From: PALSA-1004 sp963804885
GTDB taxonomy: Bacteria; Pseudomonadota; Gammaproteobacteria; Burkholderiales; SG8-41
Direction: 5' to 3'
Length of the DNA: 64,000 bases
NCBI GenBank assembly: GCA_963804885.1
Contig: CAWDSF010000004.1
Coordinates: forward strand, 62,001 to 126,000
Both the position numbers and the translations under genes were made by a program. The notes beneath the pieces are model-generated. The model was not told where the DNA came from. It ran no database searches and worked only from the letters and a program-made list of their open reading frames with translations. Positions 17,984-26,928 of the stretch are shown piece after piece. How positions within the stretch are numbered: position 1 is the stretch's first letter; each line of letters begins with the position of its first letter.

Positions 17984-19993
17984 ATGGCGTCCTCATTGAA
18001 ACTTGTGCGTGTATCGGCCAGCGTCTGCGTGCTGTGTGCGGTCGGTGCTGCCGCGCTGTCTGCCGTCCTGGCGCAATCGCCCTCCCCGGTACAGGCCACG
18101 AAGACCGCGACGCACACGACGTGGAGCAGTTATCTCGGTGCCGCCGATTCCTCGCAGTTCTCGGCACTCAAACAGATCGATACGTCGAACGTCTCGAAGC
18201 TTCAGGTCGCCTGGTCGTTTCCTTCCGGACGACGCAGTTTCATGTTCGGCCCGCTCATGGCGGACGGTCGCCTCTTCGTCCTGGCAGGGGCCAATGATCT
18301 CGTCGCGCTCGATGCCGCCAACGGTGCACAGGTATGGACCCGGCCCAATGCCAACGCCGTCGGGACCCGTGGCCTGAACTACTGGCGCAGCGCCGACGGG
18401 CGCGATCAGCGGCTGCTCTACATCACGGGAGGGTTCCTGACTGCCGCCGACGCACGTACGGGACAGACGATCGAGACGTTCGGCGAGAAAGGTCGCGTCG
18501 ATCTCCGCGCCGGACTTGCCTCCAGCGGCCGTTCGATCGAAGGGCTCAACCCGTTGCAGACCAGCAATCCCGGGCGCGTGTTCGAAGACCTGATCATCAT
18601 CAGCCTGCCGGCGCAGGCCTCGGGGTACGAGTCCAACCCTGGCGACATTCACGCCTATGACATCCGGACAGGGGCGCTGCGATGGGTGTTCCATTCGCTG
18701 CCGAAGAATGGCGAACCGGGCGCCGAGACGTGGCCGCCGAACTCACGTGACACGCACGGCGGTGTCCACAACTGGAGCGAGCTGACTGTCGACGAGACCC
18801 GGGGCATCGCCTACATCCCGTTCGGCACGGGGAGGTTCGATTTCTACGGTGGCAACCGGCCCGGCCAGAACCTGTTCGCCAACAGTCTCGTGGCACTCGA
18901 CGCGCGCACCGGACGACGGCTGTGGCACTACCAGATCGTCCATCACGATGTATGGGACTACGACCTCCCGGCCGCGCCGAAACTGCTGACGATTCGACAG
19001 AACGGGCGCCCGCGCGATGTGGTCGCACAGCCGACGAAGCACGGGTTCCTCTTCGTCTTCGACCGCGTCACCGGCGAGCCCATCTGGCCAATCGAGGAGC
19101 GACCGGTACCGCAGTCGGACGCGCCAGGCGAGCGCACGTCACCGACGCAGCCGTTCCCGACCAGGCCGGCGCCGTTCGCGCGCCAGTCGTTCACGGAGAA
19201 GGACATCAATCCGTACCTGCCCGCGGACGAGCGGCAGGCGATACGCGATCGTCTTCTGAGTTATCGCAACGAGGGACTGTTCACGCCGCCAAGCCTTCGC
19301 GGTTCGATAGAAATGCCGGGCCACATTGGCGGTACCAACTGGGGCGGCTCGGCTGCCGATCCGGACAGCGGCGAGTTATACGTGCGCTCCGCCGCACTGC
19401 CGACACTGCTCCGGCTCCTGCTGCCGGGCGGGGGCGCGCCGGGCACGTCGCGCACGGGGCCGGCGACGATCGTCTCACGTGAGGAGGAAGCGCAGCTCAT
19501 TCGTCAGGGCAACGAGCTGCTGGCCAAAGGGCCCGTGCGATTCACGTCGCCCTACGACTTCATGTTCACGAGCACATATCTGGCGCCGATTGGACCACCC
19601 TGGTCGGAGATCGTGGCCTACGACCTCAATACCGGCGACATCAAGTGGCGCATTCCACATGGTCGCGTCGCCGCGCCTGCAGATCTCGGCATTCCGGCGG
19701 ACAGCGGCGCCCACGGTCCTCGTGGCGGACTGCTGGCTACGGCGGGCGGACTTCTGTTTGCCTCGTCGGGATCGGATAAAACCATGCGCGCGTACGACCG
19801 CAAGACCGGGAAGCTCGTGTGGACCTATGCGCTTCCTGCGTCAGCTGATGGCGTGCCGGCGTCCTACGAAATCGGTGGACGTCAGTTCATCGTCGTGCCG
19901 GTCGCCGGCCAGCATGGATGGAATGCACCGCGGTTCCCGACGTTACCTGCTCCGCCGGACGGGGCGTACATCGCGTTCGCTCTTCCGAAGTGA
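17984..19993 (+). CDS. PQQ-dependent dehydrogenase, glucose-dehydrogenase-like
   Basis: An intact 669-residue secreted propeller quinoprotein. The leader is LVRVSASVCVLCAVGAAALS; blades include NVSKLQVAW, LVALDAANGAQVWTRP, DTHGGVHNWSELTVDE, the conserved block YQIVHHDVWDYDLPAAP, GEPIWPIEERPVPQSD, GTNWGGSAADPDSGELY and the closing MRAYDRKTGKLVWTYALP. H-D-x-W-D-x-D and GTNWGG are the hallmarks of the glucose/quinate dehydrogenase group. There is no haem-binding CXXCH and no N-terminal membrane-helix bundle, so electrons must pass to a separate carrier. ATG 17984 opens the leader. Substrate unknown. Confidence 0.88.
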   Translation: MASSLKLVRVSASVCVLCAVGAAALSAVLAQSPSPVQATKTATHTTWSSYLGAADSSQFSALKQIDTSNVSKLQVAWSFPSGRRSFMFGPLMADGRLFVLAGANDLVALDAANGAQVWTRPNANAVGTRGLNYWRSADGRDQRLLYITGGFLTAADARTGQTIETFGEKGRVDLRAGLASSGRSIEGLNPLQTSNPGRVFEDLIIISLPAQASGYESNPGDIHAYDIRTGALRWVFHSLPKNGEPGAETWPPNSRDTHGGVHNWSELTVDETRGIAYIPFGTGRFDFYGGNRPGQNLFANSLVALDARTGRRLWHYQIVHHDVWDYDLPAAPKLLTIRQNGRPRDVVAQPTKHGFLFVFDRVTGEPIWPIEERPVPQSDAPGERTSPTQPFPTRPAPFARQSFTEKDINPYLPADERQAIRDRLLSYRNEGLFTPPSLRGSIEMPGHIGGTNWGGSAADPDSGELYVRSAALPTLLRLLLPGGGAPGTSRTGPATIVSREEEAQLIRQGNELLAKGPVRFTSPYDFMFTSTYLAPIGPPWSEIVAYDLNTGDIKWRIPHGRVAAPADLGIPADSGAHGPRGGLLATAGGLLFASSGSDKTMRAYDRKTGKLVWTYALPASADGVPASYEIGGRQFIVVPVAGQHGWNAPRFPTLPAPPDGAYIAFALPK

Positions 19994-20027
19994 TGGCGAC
20001 CACGAACGCGCCGCTGTCGTGGGAAAC

Positions 20028-21030
20028 CTACTTCCCCTTCTCGGCAGCGCGCGATGCACTGAGGATATTGCGCATCGAGTTGTTGCCTTCGTGGCACGCG
20101 TATTCGAATATCGAATCGTCTGGCTGCCTGGCCAGCGTCAGCGCCGCCGTCCACGGCTTCGTCCACACCGTCGGATCGTCCACCGTGACCTCGTAGGCGA
20201 TGGCCTCCTTGTCGCGCGTGAAACGCTCGATGAGGTGCAGTGTGTCGCGTGAGCCACGGAAGTTCGTTCGGTTGCTGAAGTTGGTCGTATCGACGACCAG
20301 CGTGCTGCCCTCCCAGTGCGCACGCGCATCGCCGTTGTAGCCACGCACCGCCGAACCGGCGTGCGGGCTGCCGCTGATGGGAATCACGCGGGTGTCGTGA
20401 ATCATTTCGTAGGTAATTGCCACGGCGCCGGGTGACTGCACGATGCGCAGGTTGGCGTTGTAGACCGTCGGGAACGTGGCGCCGGGCACACCACGGCTGA
20501 TGCAGCGCTCCCAGAGACTGAGATCCTCCGGTCCGTTGATGACGGCCGTCGCACCAAAGGCGCCAAGCCCCGCGAAAGTACCGGCACCGCCGCTACCGCG
20601 GCCGCGACCGGTACTCTGCCGCGGCGCCGCCGGTGGCAGCCTGCCGTCCGGCGGATCGATCACGAGCGACGTCCGTCGCGACACCTTGCCTCGTTCCAGC
20701 CAGTGCGGCGGCGGCGAAGTGGCCGAGCCGACTGCGCCTGCATTCGATCGATCCGCAGTCTCGAGATCGAAGTCTGCACCGTCAGAGGCGATCTGTTTCC
20801 CGGCTTGTGTCTGACGCTGTGCGAACTCGGCGTCGGTGAGGAATCGGCGCTCGCCGTACTGCGCCTGCCGTTCGAACGGCACACTCAGCTCGGCCTCGCT
20901 GCTGAAGGTGCCCTGCAGATCGGGGTCGCCCCATGGCGTCCTCGGCACCGTCGGGCCTTGCGCGGATGTCACTGTGGCCACCAGTACCGGCGAGCGCTCC
21001 GCTCAATGCGGGCACACCACTCGTCCTCAT
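20028..21030 (-). CDS. Secreted HDTR-family hypothetical protein (one frameshift in leader)
   Basis: Exported protein of about 333 residues. From the ATG at 21030, with GGAGG upstream, the leader reads MRTSGVPALSGALA, shifts frame near 20990, and continues VATVTSAQGPTVPRTPWGDP. Family motifs: DPDLQGTFSSEAEL, SLWERCISRGVPGATFP, RIVQSPGAVAITYEM, HDTRVIPISG, HWEGSTLVVDTTNFSN, LHLIERFTRDKEAIAYEV, and the end YACHEGNNSMRNILSASR. It is clearly paralogous to 31259 and more distantly to 7207. No enzymatic motif is recognised. It lies downstream of the copper monooxygenase gene on the same strand. Confidence 0.75.
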
Positions 21031-21056
21031 CTCCGACCTCCACTCTCTCGAGTCAA

Positions 21057-21163
21057 GACCGCCGCGTCGAACCTCGAACCGTCGCACCCCCGAACCGTCG
21101 AACCTCGAACCCACCTCCGCGCTGCGCGCTACGGCGGGGCAAGCCCTCGAACCTCGAACCACT
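21057..21163. repeat. TCGAACC simple-sequence block 2
   Basis: Tandem and degenerate TCGAACC / GAACCGTCG units interrupted by CTCCGCGCTGCGCGCTACGG, between the HDTR gene start and the end of the copper monooxygenase gene. Related to the blocks at 13291 and 26871. Confidence 0.8.
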
Positions 21164-22523
21164 ACTCGGCTGTGTAGGTGAAGAAGCCGATCATCATCTC
21201 TTCCCACGTCTGGTCGCCCCATCGCACCGTCGCGGCCGGATCCGGGTTGTAGCGGTTGGCGGCGGAGTTGTCGTAATGGGCGCGCACCGCCAGCTTCGAC
21301 CCCTTGGGCAACGTGAGCGGTTTCGCGAGCCAGTAGTCGGTCTGCCACCCGAAGTCGAACTTCGGCACGCGCAGGACCACTTCGCTGCGGCCATCCGGAT
21401 AGGTGGCAGTGAAGGTCATGTCCTTGCCGCGGAGATGCATATGCGGATGCATGCTCCACACCTTGACATCCTGATTGAACGTCGCCTCGGCCGCGACTTC
21501 GTGATTCGCGGCGCCAGCCGGAATGGCGAACAACGGATTGGTGACCATGCCCGTCCGGACTTCGCGCGCCGGTGGCTCCTTCGCGAAGATCAACCCGATG
21601 CGCGACCTGTCGGCTCCGGCCGTTCCATTCGTCGTGTAGTGCACCTGGAACACCAGCGATGCCCCCTTCGGAATGCGCTTGGCCATTCCAGGCAGGAAGC
21701 TCGGTGCATCCTCGCCGACCGCCCAGTTCACCAGCATCTGATCGCCAGTGCGTGCCACAGGTGACTGAGCGGCCGCCGCGCGCGGTGTTGCCGTCTGAGG
21801 CGCGGCGAGGCGCAGTGCCAGTGGCGTCACAGCGCCAGTCGGCGCCGCTGACGCCATAATCGGGCGGTTGGTCATCACCGATGGACGCGCGGCCGGATTT
21901 GGATCCTTCACGTAGACGATGATGTGATGGACGTGGGTGCGATCGCCGGCGCGCACTTCGCCCGCCTGCATCCACCGATCCTCGGTGAAGTTGGTCGCCA
22001 CCTCGAAGTACTGGTATTCGATCTCGCCTTTGGCAGGTATCTGATACGTGGTCGGCATCTCGAACACGACGTCGGGCGTGCCGATCTGCCAGCCTTCGGG
22101 AAACTTCGGCACCGGAGGCATCCGCTTGGGATCGCCTTCCGGCGCGCCCCCGCTCGCCCACTTCACGATAGTGTCGATCTCCGCCTGCGTCAGGCTCTGC
22201 TCGTTGCGGAACGTGCCGTACTGGCGATCCGCATGCCACGGCGGCATCGCGCGTGACAGCACCTTGTCGCGAATGGCGCTGGCCCACGGCCGCGCGTCCT
22301 TGTAAGTGATGAGTGACATCGGGGCCACCTCGCCAGGCCGGTGGCAGGAGACGCACCTGGCGTACATGATGGGGGCCACGTCCGCACTGAACGTCGGCGC
22401 GACTGCTGTCGCAGATGCGGCCTGCGGTGGTGCACCGAGCATCGGCGTCGAGGTCATCCCGGCCCACACCACACCGGCGATCCCGACGAACAGGACACGG
22501 GTCGCAAGTCTCTTCAATGCCAT
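21162..22523 (-). CDS. Cytochrome c / copper type II monooxygenase-like protein, all Cu ligands present
   Basis: A 453-residue exported fusion. The leader is followed by a short c-type cytochrome domain (MYARCVSCHRPGEVAPMSL; distal Met candidates in MPPWH) and two PHM/DBM-like beta domains. By analogy with peptidylglycine monooxygenase: the CuH site HVHHIIVYV plus the His in LVFQVHYTTNG, and the CuM site HPHMHLRGKDM plus the Met in WEEMMIGFFTY. A full set suggests an active copper oxygenase fed electrons by its own haem instead of ascorbate; that is inference. ATG 22523 opens the signal peptide. Paralogues lie at 25662 and 28118. Intact. Confidence 0.82.
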   Translation of the reverse strand: MALKRLATRVLFVGIAGVVWAGMTSTPMLGAPPQAASATAVAPTFSADVAPIMYARCVSCHRPGEVAPMSLITYKDARPWASAIRDKVLSRAMPPWHADRQYGTFRNEQSLTQAEIDTIVKWASGGAPEGDPKRMPPVPKFPEGWQIGTPDVVFEMPTTYQIPAKGEIEYQYFEVATNFTEDRWMQAGEVRAGDRTHVHHIIVYVKDPNPAARPSVMTNRPIMASAAPTGAVTPLALRLAAPQTATPRAAAAQSPVARTGDQMLVNWAVGEDAPSFLPGMAKRIPKGASLVFQVHYTTNGTAGADRSRIGLIFAKEPPAREVRTGMVTNPLFAIPAGAANHEVAAEATFNQDVKVWSMHPHMHLRGKDMTFTATYPDGRSEVVLRVPKFDFGWQTDYWLAKPLTLPKGSKLAVRAHYDNSAANRYNPDPAATVRWGDQTWEEMMIGFFTYTAE

Positions 22524-22562
22524 GGCGAGATCCTTCTGTCTATTTCGCACTCTAGTCCGCAC

Positions 22563-24326
22563 CTATTCAACGCCGAAGGCGAGCAGTACGTTGCCAGGCC
22601 GTCCACCGAACGCACCATAGCCCGAGTTCACGTAGACCATACCACCAGCGACGACCGGACCGGGACCAATGAGCGACGCGCCTTTCGCCGGCACGCCGTT
22701 CACCGTCGCGAAGTCCTTGTTCGTGTCGAATGCCCACACCACCTTGCCGGAATTCGTCTCGTAGACACGCAGCGCGCCATCGACCGAGCCCGAGAAGACC
22801 AGGCCCGGAATGACGGTCACGGCGGCTGGCTGTGCGCCGTTGCAGCTGCGAACGGCGCCGCACACGGCCGCCGGCGGCGGGGTGAACCAGACGCGTTCAC
22901 CTGTCGCGAGCCGCACGGCATGGAGACCACCAGGCTTCTGCGTCAGGACGTCGGACACCGCGAAGTAGGCGTTCTCCCCATCGACCGCGGCGCCCCACTC
23001 GATGCCACCGAGGACAGTACCCTGCCCGGCGCGATACTGCCAGACCATCTCACCATCACGCGCTGGATCGAGCGCGAAGGCCATCCCGGACTTTTGTCCG
23101 ATCACGATCAGGTCGCGGCCGCCGCCCTGCGTCAGGATCGGCGGGCTGCCGAAATCGAAGTCGGGTCCGTTGGTGTCGGGACAGTTCGGATTGCGCGCGC
23201 GACAGTTGCTCACGTAGACGTCGCCAGGCGTGACCTGACGCATCCAGCGAATCGCACCCGTCTCGAGATCGAGTGCAACGACTGCGTCGCTCGACGTGGG
23301 CGCCGGTGCACTGTAGGCATTGCCCGTCGCCACGTAGAGACGCTTGCGTGCTTCGTCTACCGTCGGTGCGGACCAGATTGCCGATCCCGACGGCCCCCAC
23401 AGCGCCGCACCGGCAGTGCTCGTGCCGCGACGTTGCAGCGGCTCCGTGATCATCGGCGTCTTCCAGATGACGCGCCCGGTTGCTGCATCGAGCGCACTCA
23501 CGCTGCCGCGAAAACTGCAGCACTCGTAAAACGGATCGGCGCCCTGCGATTCTTCGTAGGACGACACCGGCACATACAGGCGACCCGCGTGCAGCGCCGG
23601 CGAGCCGGTGATTCTTGCCAGCGGATGATCGTCAACCTTCCGTGTCCAGAAGACGCGCCCGCTCTCGGCGTTCAGCGCATACACGTTGGCAGCGGTGTCA
23701 GCGAAATAGAGGAGCGGTGCGGCAACCACGATCGCGGTACGCACGCCGCCGGACGCACTGAAGGTCCAATGGATGCAGCCGCTCTTCGCATCGAGCGAAT
23801 AGACAGTGCCGTTCTGACTGCCGACATAGACCCGGCCGGCGGCCACGGTCGGGGATGACCATGCTACCGAGGCGTCAGGAAAACCGAGCGCCCACTTCAG
23901 CGTGAGTCGGGGAACATCGGCCGCGGACAGACCGGCCATCTCACGCGGCTGAAACCGGGTGTTGGTGATGGTCGGACTCCATCCGGACCATCCGGCCGCG
24001 CCGGTCACGCCGGTCGCCGTTGGCGTCGCTGCGGTGCACTTTCCGGTTTCGCCGCCGGTGACATCACTGCCGATCGTTTTTCCCGTAACGAACTCCGCGA
24101 CCGCGCGTCGTTCAGGACCACTGAGACGTGAACCCTGCGCGCGCATCGCGCCGTTCAACAGGCTTTCGATGACCGCCTGCGGCGCGCGAGCCTTGAGCGC
24201 TTCGGCACCCGGAGCACGAGAATCGGCAGCACCGCTATGGCACGATGCGCAGCTCTGCTTGAAGACCTGTTCGCCGTCGGCAACTTGTGCCCACACGTCT
24301 CCCGCACCGCTCGGCCCGAGCAGCAC
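22563..24326 (-). CDS. Cytochrome c plus PQQ propeller, polyvinyl-alcohol-dehydrogenase-like
   Basis: Exported quinohaemoprotein of about 590 residues. The N-terminal cytochrome c domain has CASCHSGAADSR, then a propeller with repeated W motifs: SPTITNTRFQPREMAGL, VYSLDAKSGCIHWTFSAS, VYALNAESGRVFWTRKV, VSALDAATGRVIWKTP and RVYETNSGKVVWAFDT. The order matches PVA-dehydrogenase-type enzymes that oxidise secondary alcohols. The start is uncertain: upstream in-frame codons RIPAASIALILVLLG continue the leader, but no ATG is found before an in-frame TAG at about 24380, so a substitution or shift has probably removed it; GTG 24326 is given as the safe start. The C-terminus is intact. Confidence 0.8.
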   Translation of the reverse strand: MLLGPSGAGDVWAQVADGEQVFKQSCASCHSGAADSRAPGAEALKARAPQAVIESLLNGAMRAQGSRLSGPERRAVAEFVTGKTIGSDVTGGETGKCTAATPTATGVTGAAGWSGWSPTITNTRFQPREMAGLSAADVPRLTLKWALGFPDASVAWSSPTVAAGRVYVGSQNGTVYSLDAKSGCIHWTFSASGGVRTAIVVAAPLLYFADTAANVYALNAESGRVFWTRKVDDHPLARITGSPALHAGRLYVPVSSYEESQGADPFYECCSFRGSVSALDAATGRVIWKTPMITEPLQRRGTSTAGAALWGPSGSAIWSAPTVDEARKRLYVATGNAYSAPAPTSSDAVVALDLETGAIRWMRQVTPGDVYVSNCRARNPNCPDTNGPDFDFGSPPILTQGGGRDLIVIGQKSGMAFALDPARDGEMVWQYRAGQGTVLGGIEWGAAVDGENAYFAVSDVLTQKPGGLHAVRLATGERVWFTPPPAAVCGAVRSCNGAQPAAVTVIPGLVFSGSVDGALRVYETNSGKVVWAFDTNKDFATVNGVPAKGASLIGPGPVVAGGMVYVNSGYGAFGGRPGNVLLAFGVE

Positions 24327-24447
24327 GAGGATCAGGGCGATCGACGCAGCAGGGATGCGAGACGTACGGGCTGGAGTCTAGCACCGGGCGGCCCGGCTGG
24401 GCGCTTTGACGGAATTTCGCCCGAATGGGAGGATAGGGCCGGTTGTC

Positions 24448-25665
24448 ATGAAGTCCTTGCGCGCGGCCGCGCTCATCGCACTCGCTATCGCCACCACGGT
24501 CGTGGGGGCGCAGCAGCCGCGCAGCCGGCAGGCTCTGGCACCGTCGCTGCCGCCGGTCTCGATGACCTGCATCCACCATCCTGACGTCATCGAGTCGAAG
24601 CCCGGGACCTGCCCCTACTGCAAACTGCCGCTGGTCCCCGTGCGTCTCGATTCGGCCTGGATGTGTCCGGTGCACACCACAGTGACAGAGTCGTCTGCCG
24701 GCAAATGCCGGATGTGCGGCCGACAACTCGTCCCGGTGACGGTCTCGCTTACCTGGACGTGCACCGCCGATCGCGGCGTGGAGCACCTCGAGCCCGGCAG
24801 CTGTTCAGACGGATCGTCTCGGGTCGCGCACCGGACGCTGCGTCCGCACGGCAATCACAACCCCCAGCATGGCGGCCAGTTCTTCATGGCGCCCGACAAC
24901 TGGCATCACGTCGAGGGCGTGCATCCGTCTGCCCGTCTGTTCAGGCTGTTCGTGTACGACGACTACGGACGTCCGCTTCCTGCTGCGAAGCTCAAGGACG
25001 TCAACGCGCGTGTGGTCACGAAGGAGACGTTCGATCCTGCCACGCGCAGGACCATCGAACAGACGGCGGTCGACCTCAAGGCTGTGCGCAACCGCTCTTA
25101 TCTGGAAGCGCGAATCGATCAGGCGGCGCTCCCTGCGGAAATGGCCGCGAAAGTGCGATTCGCGCCCGACCAGCCCGAGTATCGCTTCGACTTCACGTTC
25201 GTCGCACTCTCGAAGGAGCCCGCTGCCCCGGCAGCTCGGCCATCATCCCCCCAACCGCTCTCCACGTCTGCAGCACCAGTGCCCGCAAGCGATGCGCCCG
25301 CCACGTCGCCGGCCATCGATCCACTTACACCAGCGCCGATCCCCACGTCGATGAGCGGCATGCTGGAGAGACTCGGCCTGCGACAGAAACAGGTTGGCGA
25401 GCTGATCGCGCGCGGCGACTTTGCCGCGGTCTGGGTGCCGGCCTTCGAAGCCAGGGACATCGCCATCGCTCTCGAGCCGCACCTTGCACATATCGCATCC
25501 GATCGCCGTGAGGCGGCCGAGCCGGCGCTCGCACGGGTCGTCCGAACCGCCTGGCTGCTCGATGCGGCGGGCGACGTCGGCAATCGCGCGCAGCTCGACA
25601 CCATCTATGGGGCGTTCAACGCCGCCGTGAGTGAGGTCCTCAGCGCGTTTGGTGACGTCAGATGA
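24448..25665 (+). CDS. Secreted heavy-metal-binding-domain protein
   Basis: A 405-residue exported protein. After the leader MKSLRAAALIALAIATTVV come two HMBD-type metal sites, MTCIHHPDVIESKPGTCPYC and WMCPVHTTVTESSAGKC-RMCG, and a third degenerate copy WTCTADRGVEHLEPGSC. These short C-x-x-H/C-x-x-C modules bind Cu or other soft metals. The middle region (FFMAPDNWHHVEGVH, FRLFVYDDYGRPLP) and the helical C-terminus are unassigned. A GGGAGG ribosome site precedes the ATG. Its TGA overlaps the next ATG as ATGA, coupling it to the copper-site-less cytochrome paralogue. Possibly a copper chaperone for the local monooxygenases (inference). Confidence 0.75.
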   Translation: MKSLRAAALIALAIATTVVGAQQPRSRQALAPSLPPVSMTCIHHPDVIESKPGTCPYCKLPLVPVRLDSAWMCPVHTTVTESSAGKCRMCGRQLVPVTVSLTWTCTADRGVEHLEPGSCSDGSSRVAHRTLRPHGNHNPQHGGQFFMAPDNWHHVEGVHPSARLFRLFVYDDYGRPLPAAKLKDVNARVVTKETFDPATRRTIEQTAVDLKAVRNRSYLEARIDQAALPAEMAAKVRFAPDQPEYRFDFTFVALSKEPAAPAARPSSPQPLSTSAAPVPASDAPATSPAIDPLTPAPIPTSMSGMLERLGLRQKQVGELIARGDFAAVWVPAFEARDIAIALEPHLAHIASDRREAAEPALARVVRTAWLLDAAGDVGNRAQLDTIYGAFNAAVSEVLSAFGDVR

Positions 25666-26870
25666 CACGCCGTGCGTCGCATGTGATCGCGGCGCTGGCC
25701 GCGGTCGGTCTCGTGGTGACCGTCACACCCGGAGACGCGCACAAGCCGATCACGTCACCGTACAGCTACAACGACGACGTCTTTCCAATCCTGCGGGAGC
25801 GCTGCGGGCGTTGCCACGTGAGCGGCGGGGTTGCGCCGATGTCGCTGATGACGCACGCCGACGCAGTCGCGTGGGGTGAATCGATTCGCATCGAGCTGCT
25901 CGCCGGGCACATGCCGCCGGGCGGCGTCGACAGCGCGCCCTCCCGGTTTCGTAACGTCCCCGGCCTCTCGCCGCGGGAGATGAATCTGCTGCTCACCTGG
26001 GGAACCGGCGGTACTCCAGTCGGAAATGCCGACAAGGAGCCGAAGCCGGTCACCCGTGAGAGCGCGTGGCCGCTTGGAGCTCCGGACCGCACATGGCCTC
26101 TGACGTCGGAAGCGGTGCTCGATGCCGACACCCACGAGCGCAGCGTCGAAACCATCATCCCGACCGGACTGACCGAACGTCGATGGGTACGAGCGGTCGA
26201 TCTGCTGCCAGGCAATGCGTCAGTGGTCCGCGCCGCCACGATCGCCGTGCGGTCCACGGCGCCGGCGGTCGCGAGCGCGGGTGTCGCTGTCGAGCGCACG
26301 CTCGCTCTCTGGTTGCCTGGCGAGGATCCGATTGCACTCGATGCGGGATTCGGCTTCGAGCTGCCGGTATCCGCGGAGCTCGTCGTGCGCGTGCTCTACC
26401 GGAAGACGTGGGAATACGAGCGGAAGGAGCTGCGCGATCGGAGCACGATTGGCCTCTACTTCGGTGGAGCGTCAGCCACAGCGGTTCAGGCGCTGCAGCT
26501 GACAGCCGACCAGGCGACCGGTACGAAAGCGACGGCGACCACTGACCGGGTCACGTTCCGCCGTACATTGAGCGAAGACGCGCGGGCGATTGCCATCTAT
26601 CCCGAGGTCGGTTTGAACAGCGCTGCCGTGAAGGCTGTCGCTACGCGGCCCGACGGCGCACGCGTGGATCTGATCGCCTTTCACCCGCGGCCGGACTGGG
26701 TGCGGCGCTACTGGTTCCGCGAGCCGATTGCCCTGCCACGCGGAACGACGATTGACGTCACCGCCGCTTTCGACGACGACGCCTCCCTGCTGCCGTTGAA
26801 CGTGTCCCCGGCCACCGCTCCGCGTCCGGATCTGTCATCCATGCGATTGACGTTGAACGTCGTCCACTGA
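25662..26870 (+). CDS. Cytochrome c / copper-monooxygenase paralogue lacking all copper ligands
   Basis: A 402-residue exported protein with leader, cytochrome c site RERCGRCHVSGGVAPMSL, then the two-domain scaffold of the monooxygenases at 21162 and 28118. At each position where those have copper ligands this protein has none: SVVRAATIAVRS instead of HxHH, LVVRVLYRK instead of QVHY, and IYPEVGLNSAAVKAV instead of MHPHMHLRG. The scaffold end RPDWVRRYWFREPIALPRGT is kept. It therefore looks like an electron-transfer or regulatory pseudo-oxygenase. The start overlaps the upstream stop (ATGA). The frame is intact, arguing for selection. Confidence 0.75.
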   Translation: MTRRASHVIAALAAVGLVVTVTPGDAHKPITSPYSYNDDVFPILRERCGRCHVSGGVAPMSLMTHADAVAWGESIRIELLAGHMPPGGVDSAPSRFRNVPGLSPREMNLLLTWGTGGTPVGNADKEPKPVTRESAWPLGAPDRTWPLTSEAVLDADTHERSVETIIPTGLTERRWVRAVDLLPGNASVVRAATIAVRSTAPAVASAGVAVERTLALWLPGEDPIALDAGFGFELPVSAELVVRVLYRKTWEYERKELRDRSTIGLYFGGASATAVQALQLTADQATGTKATATTDRVTFRRTLSEDARAIAIYPEVGLNSAAVKAVATRPDGARVDLIAFHPRPDWVRRYWFREPIALPRGTTIDVTAAFDDDASLLPLNVSPATAPRPDLSSMRLTLNVVH

Positions 26871-26926
26871 GCCGTCGAACCCTAACCGTCGCACCTTCGA
26901 ACCCTCGAACCTCGAACCTCGAACCG
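26871..26926. repeat. TCGAACC simple-sequence block 3
   Basis: GCCGTCGAACCCTAACCG leads into degenerate and then exact CTCGAAC units, filling the gap between two convergent genes. Confidence 0.8.
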
Positions 26927-26928
26927 CG

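Noticed and set aside
20782..22467. 561-codon open frame on the minus strand
   Set aside because: Another frame of the copper monooxygenase gene and the start of the HDTR gene; no protein-like features.
22341..23858. 505-codon open frame on the plus strand
   Set aside because: Antisense to the PVA-dehydrogenase-like gene; a typical GC-rich shadow.
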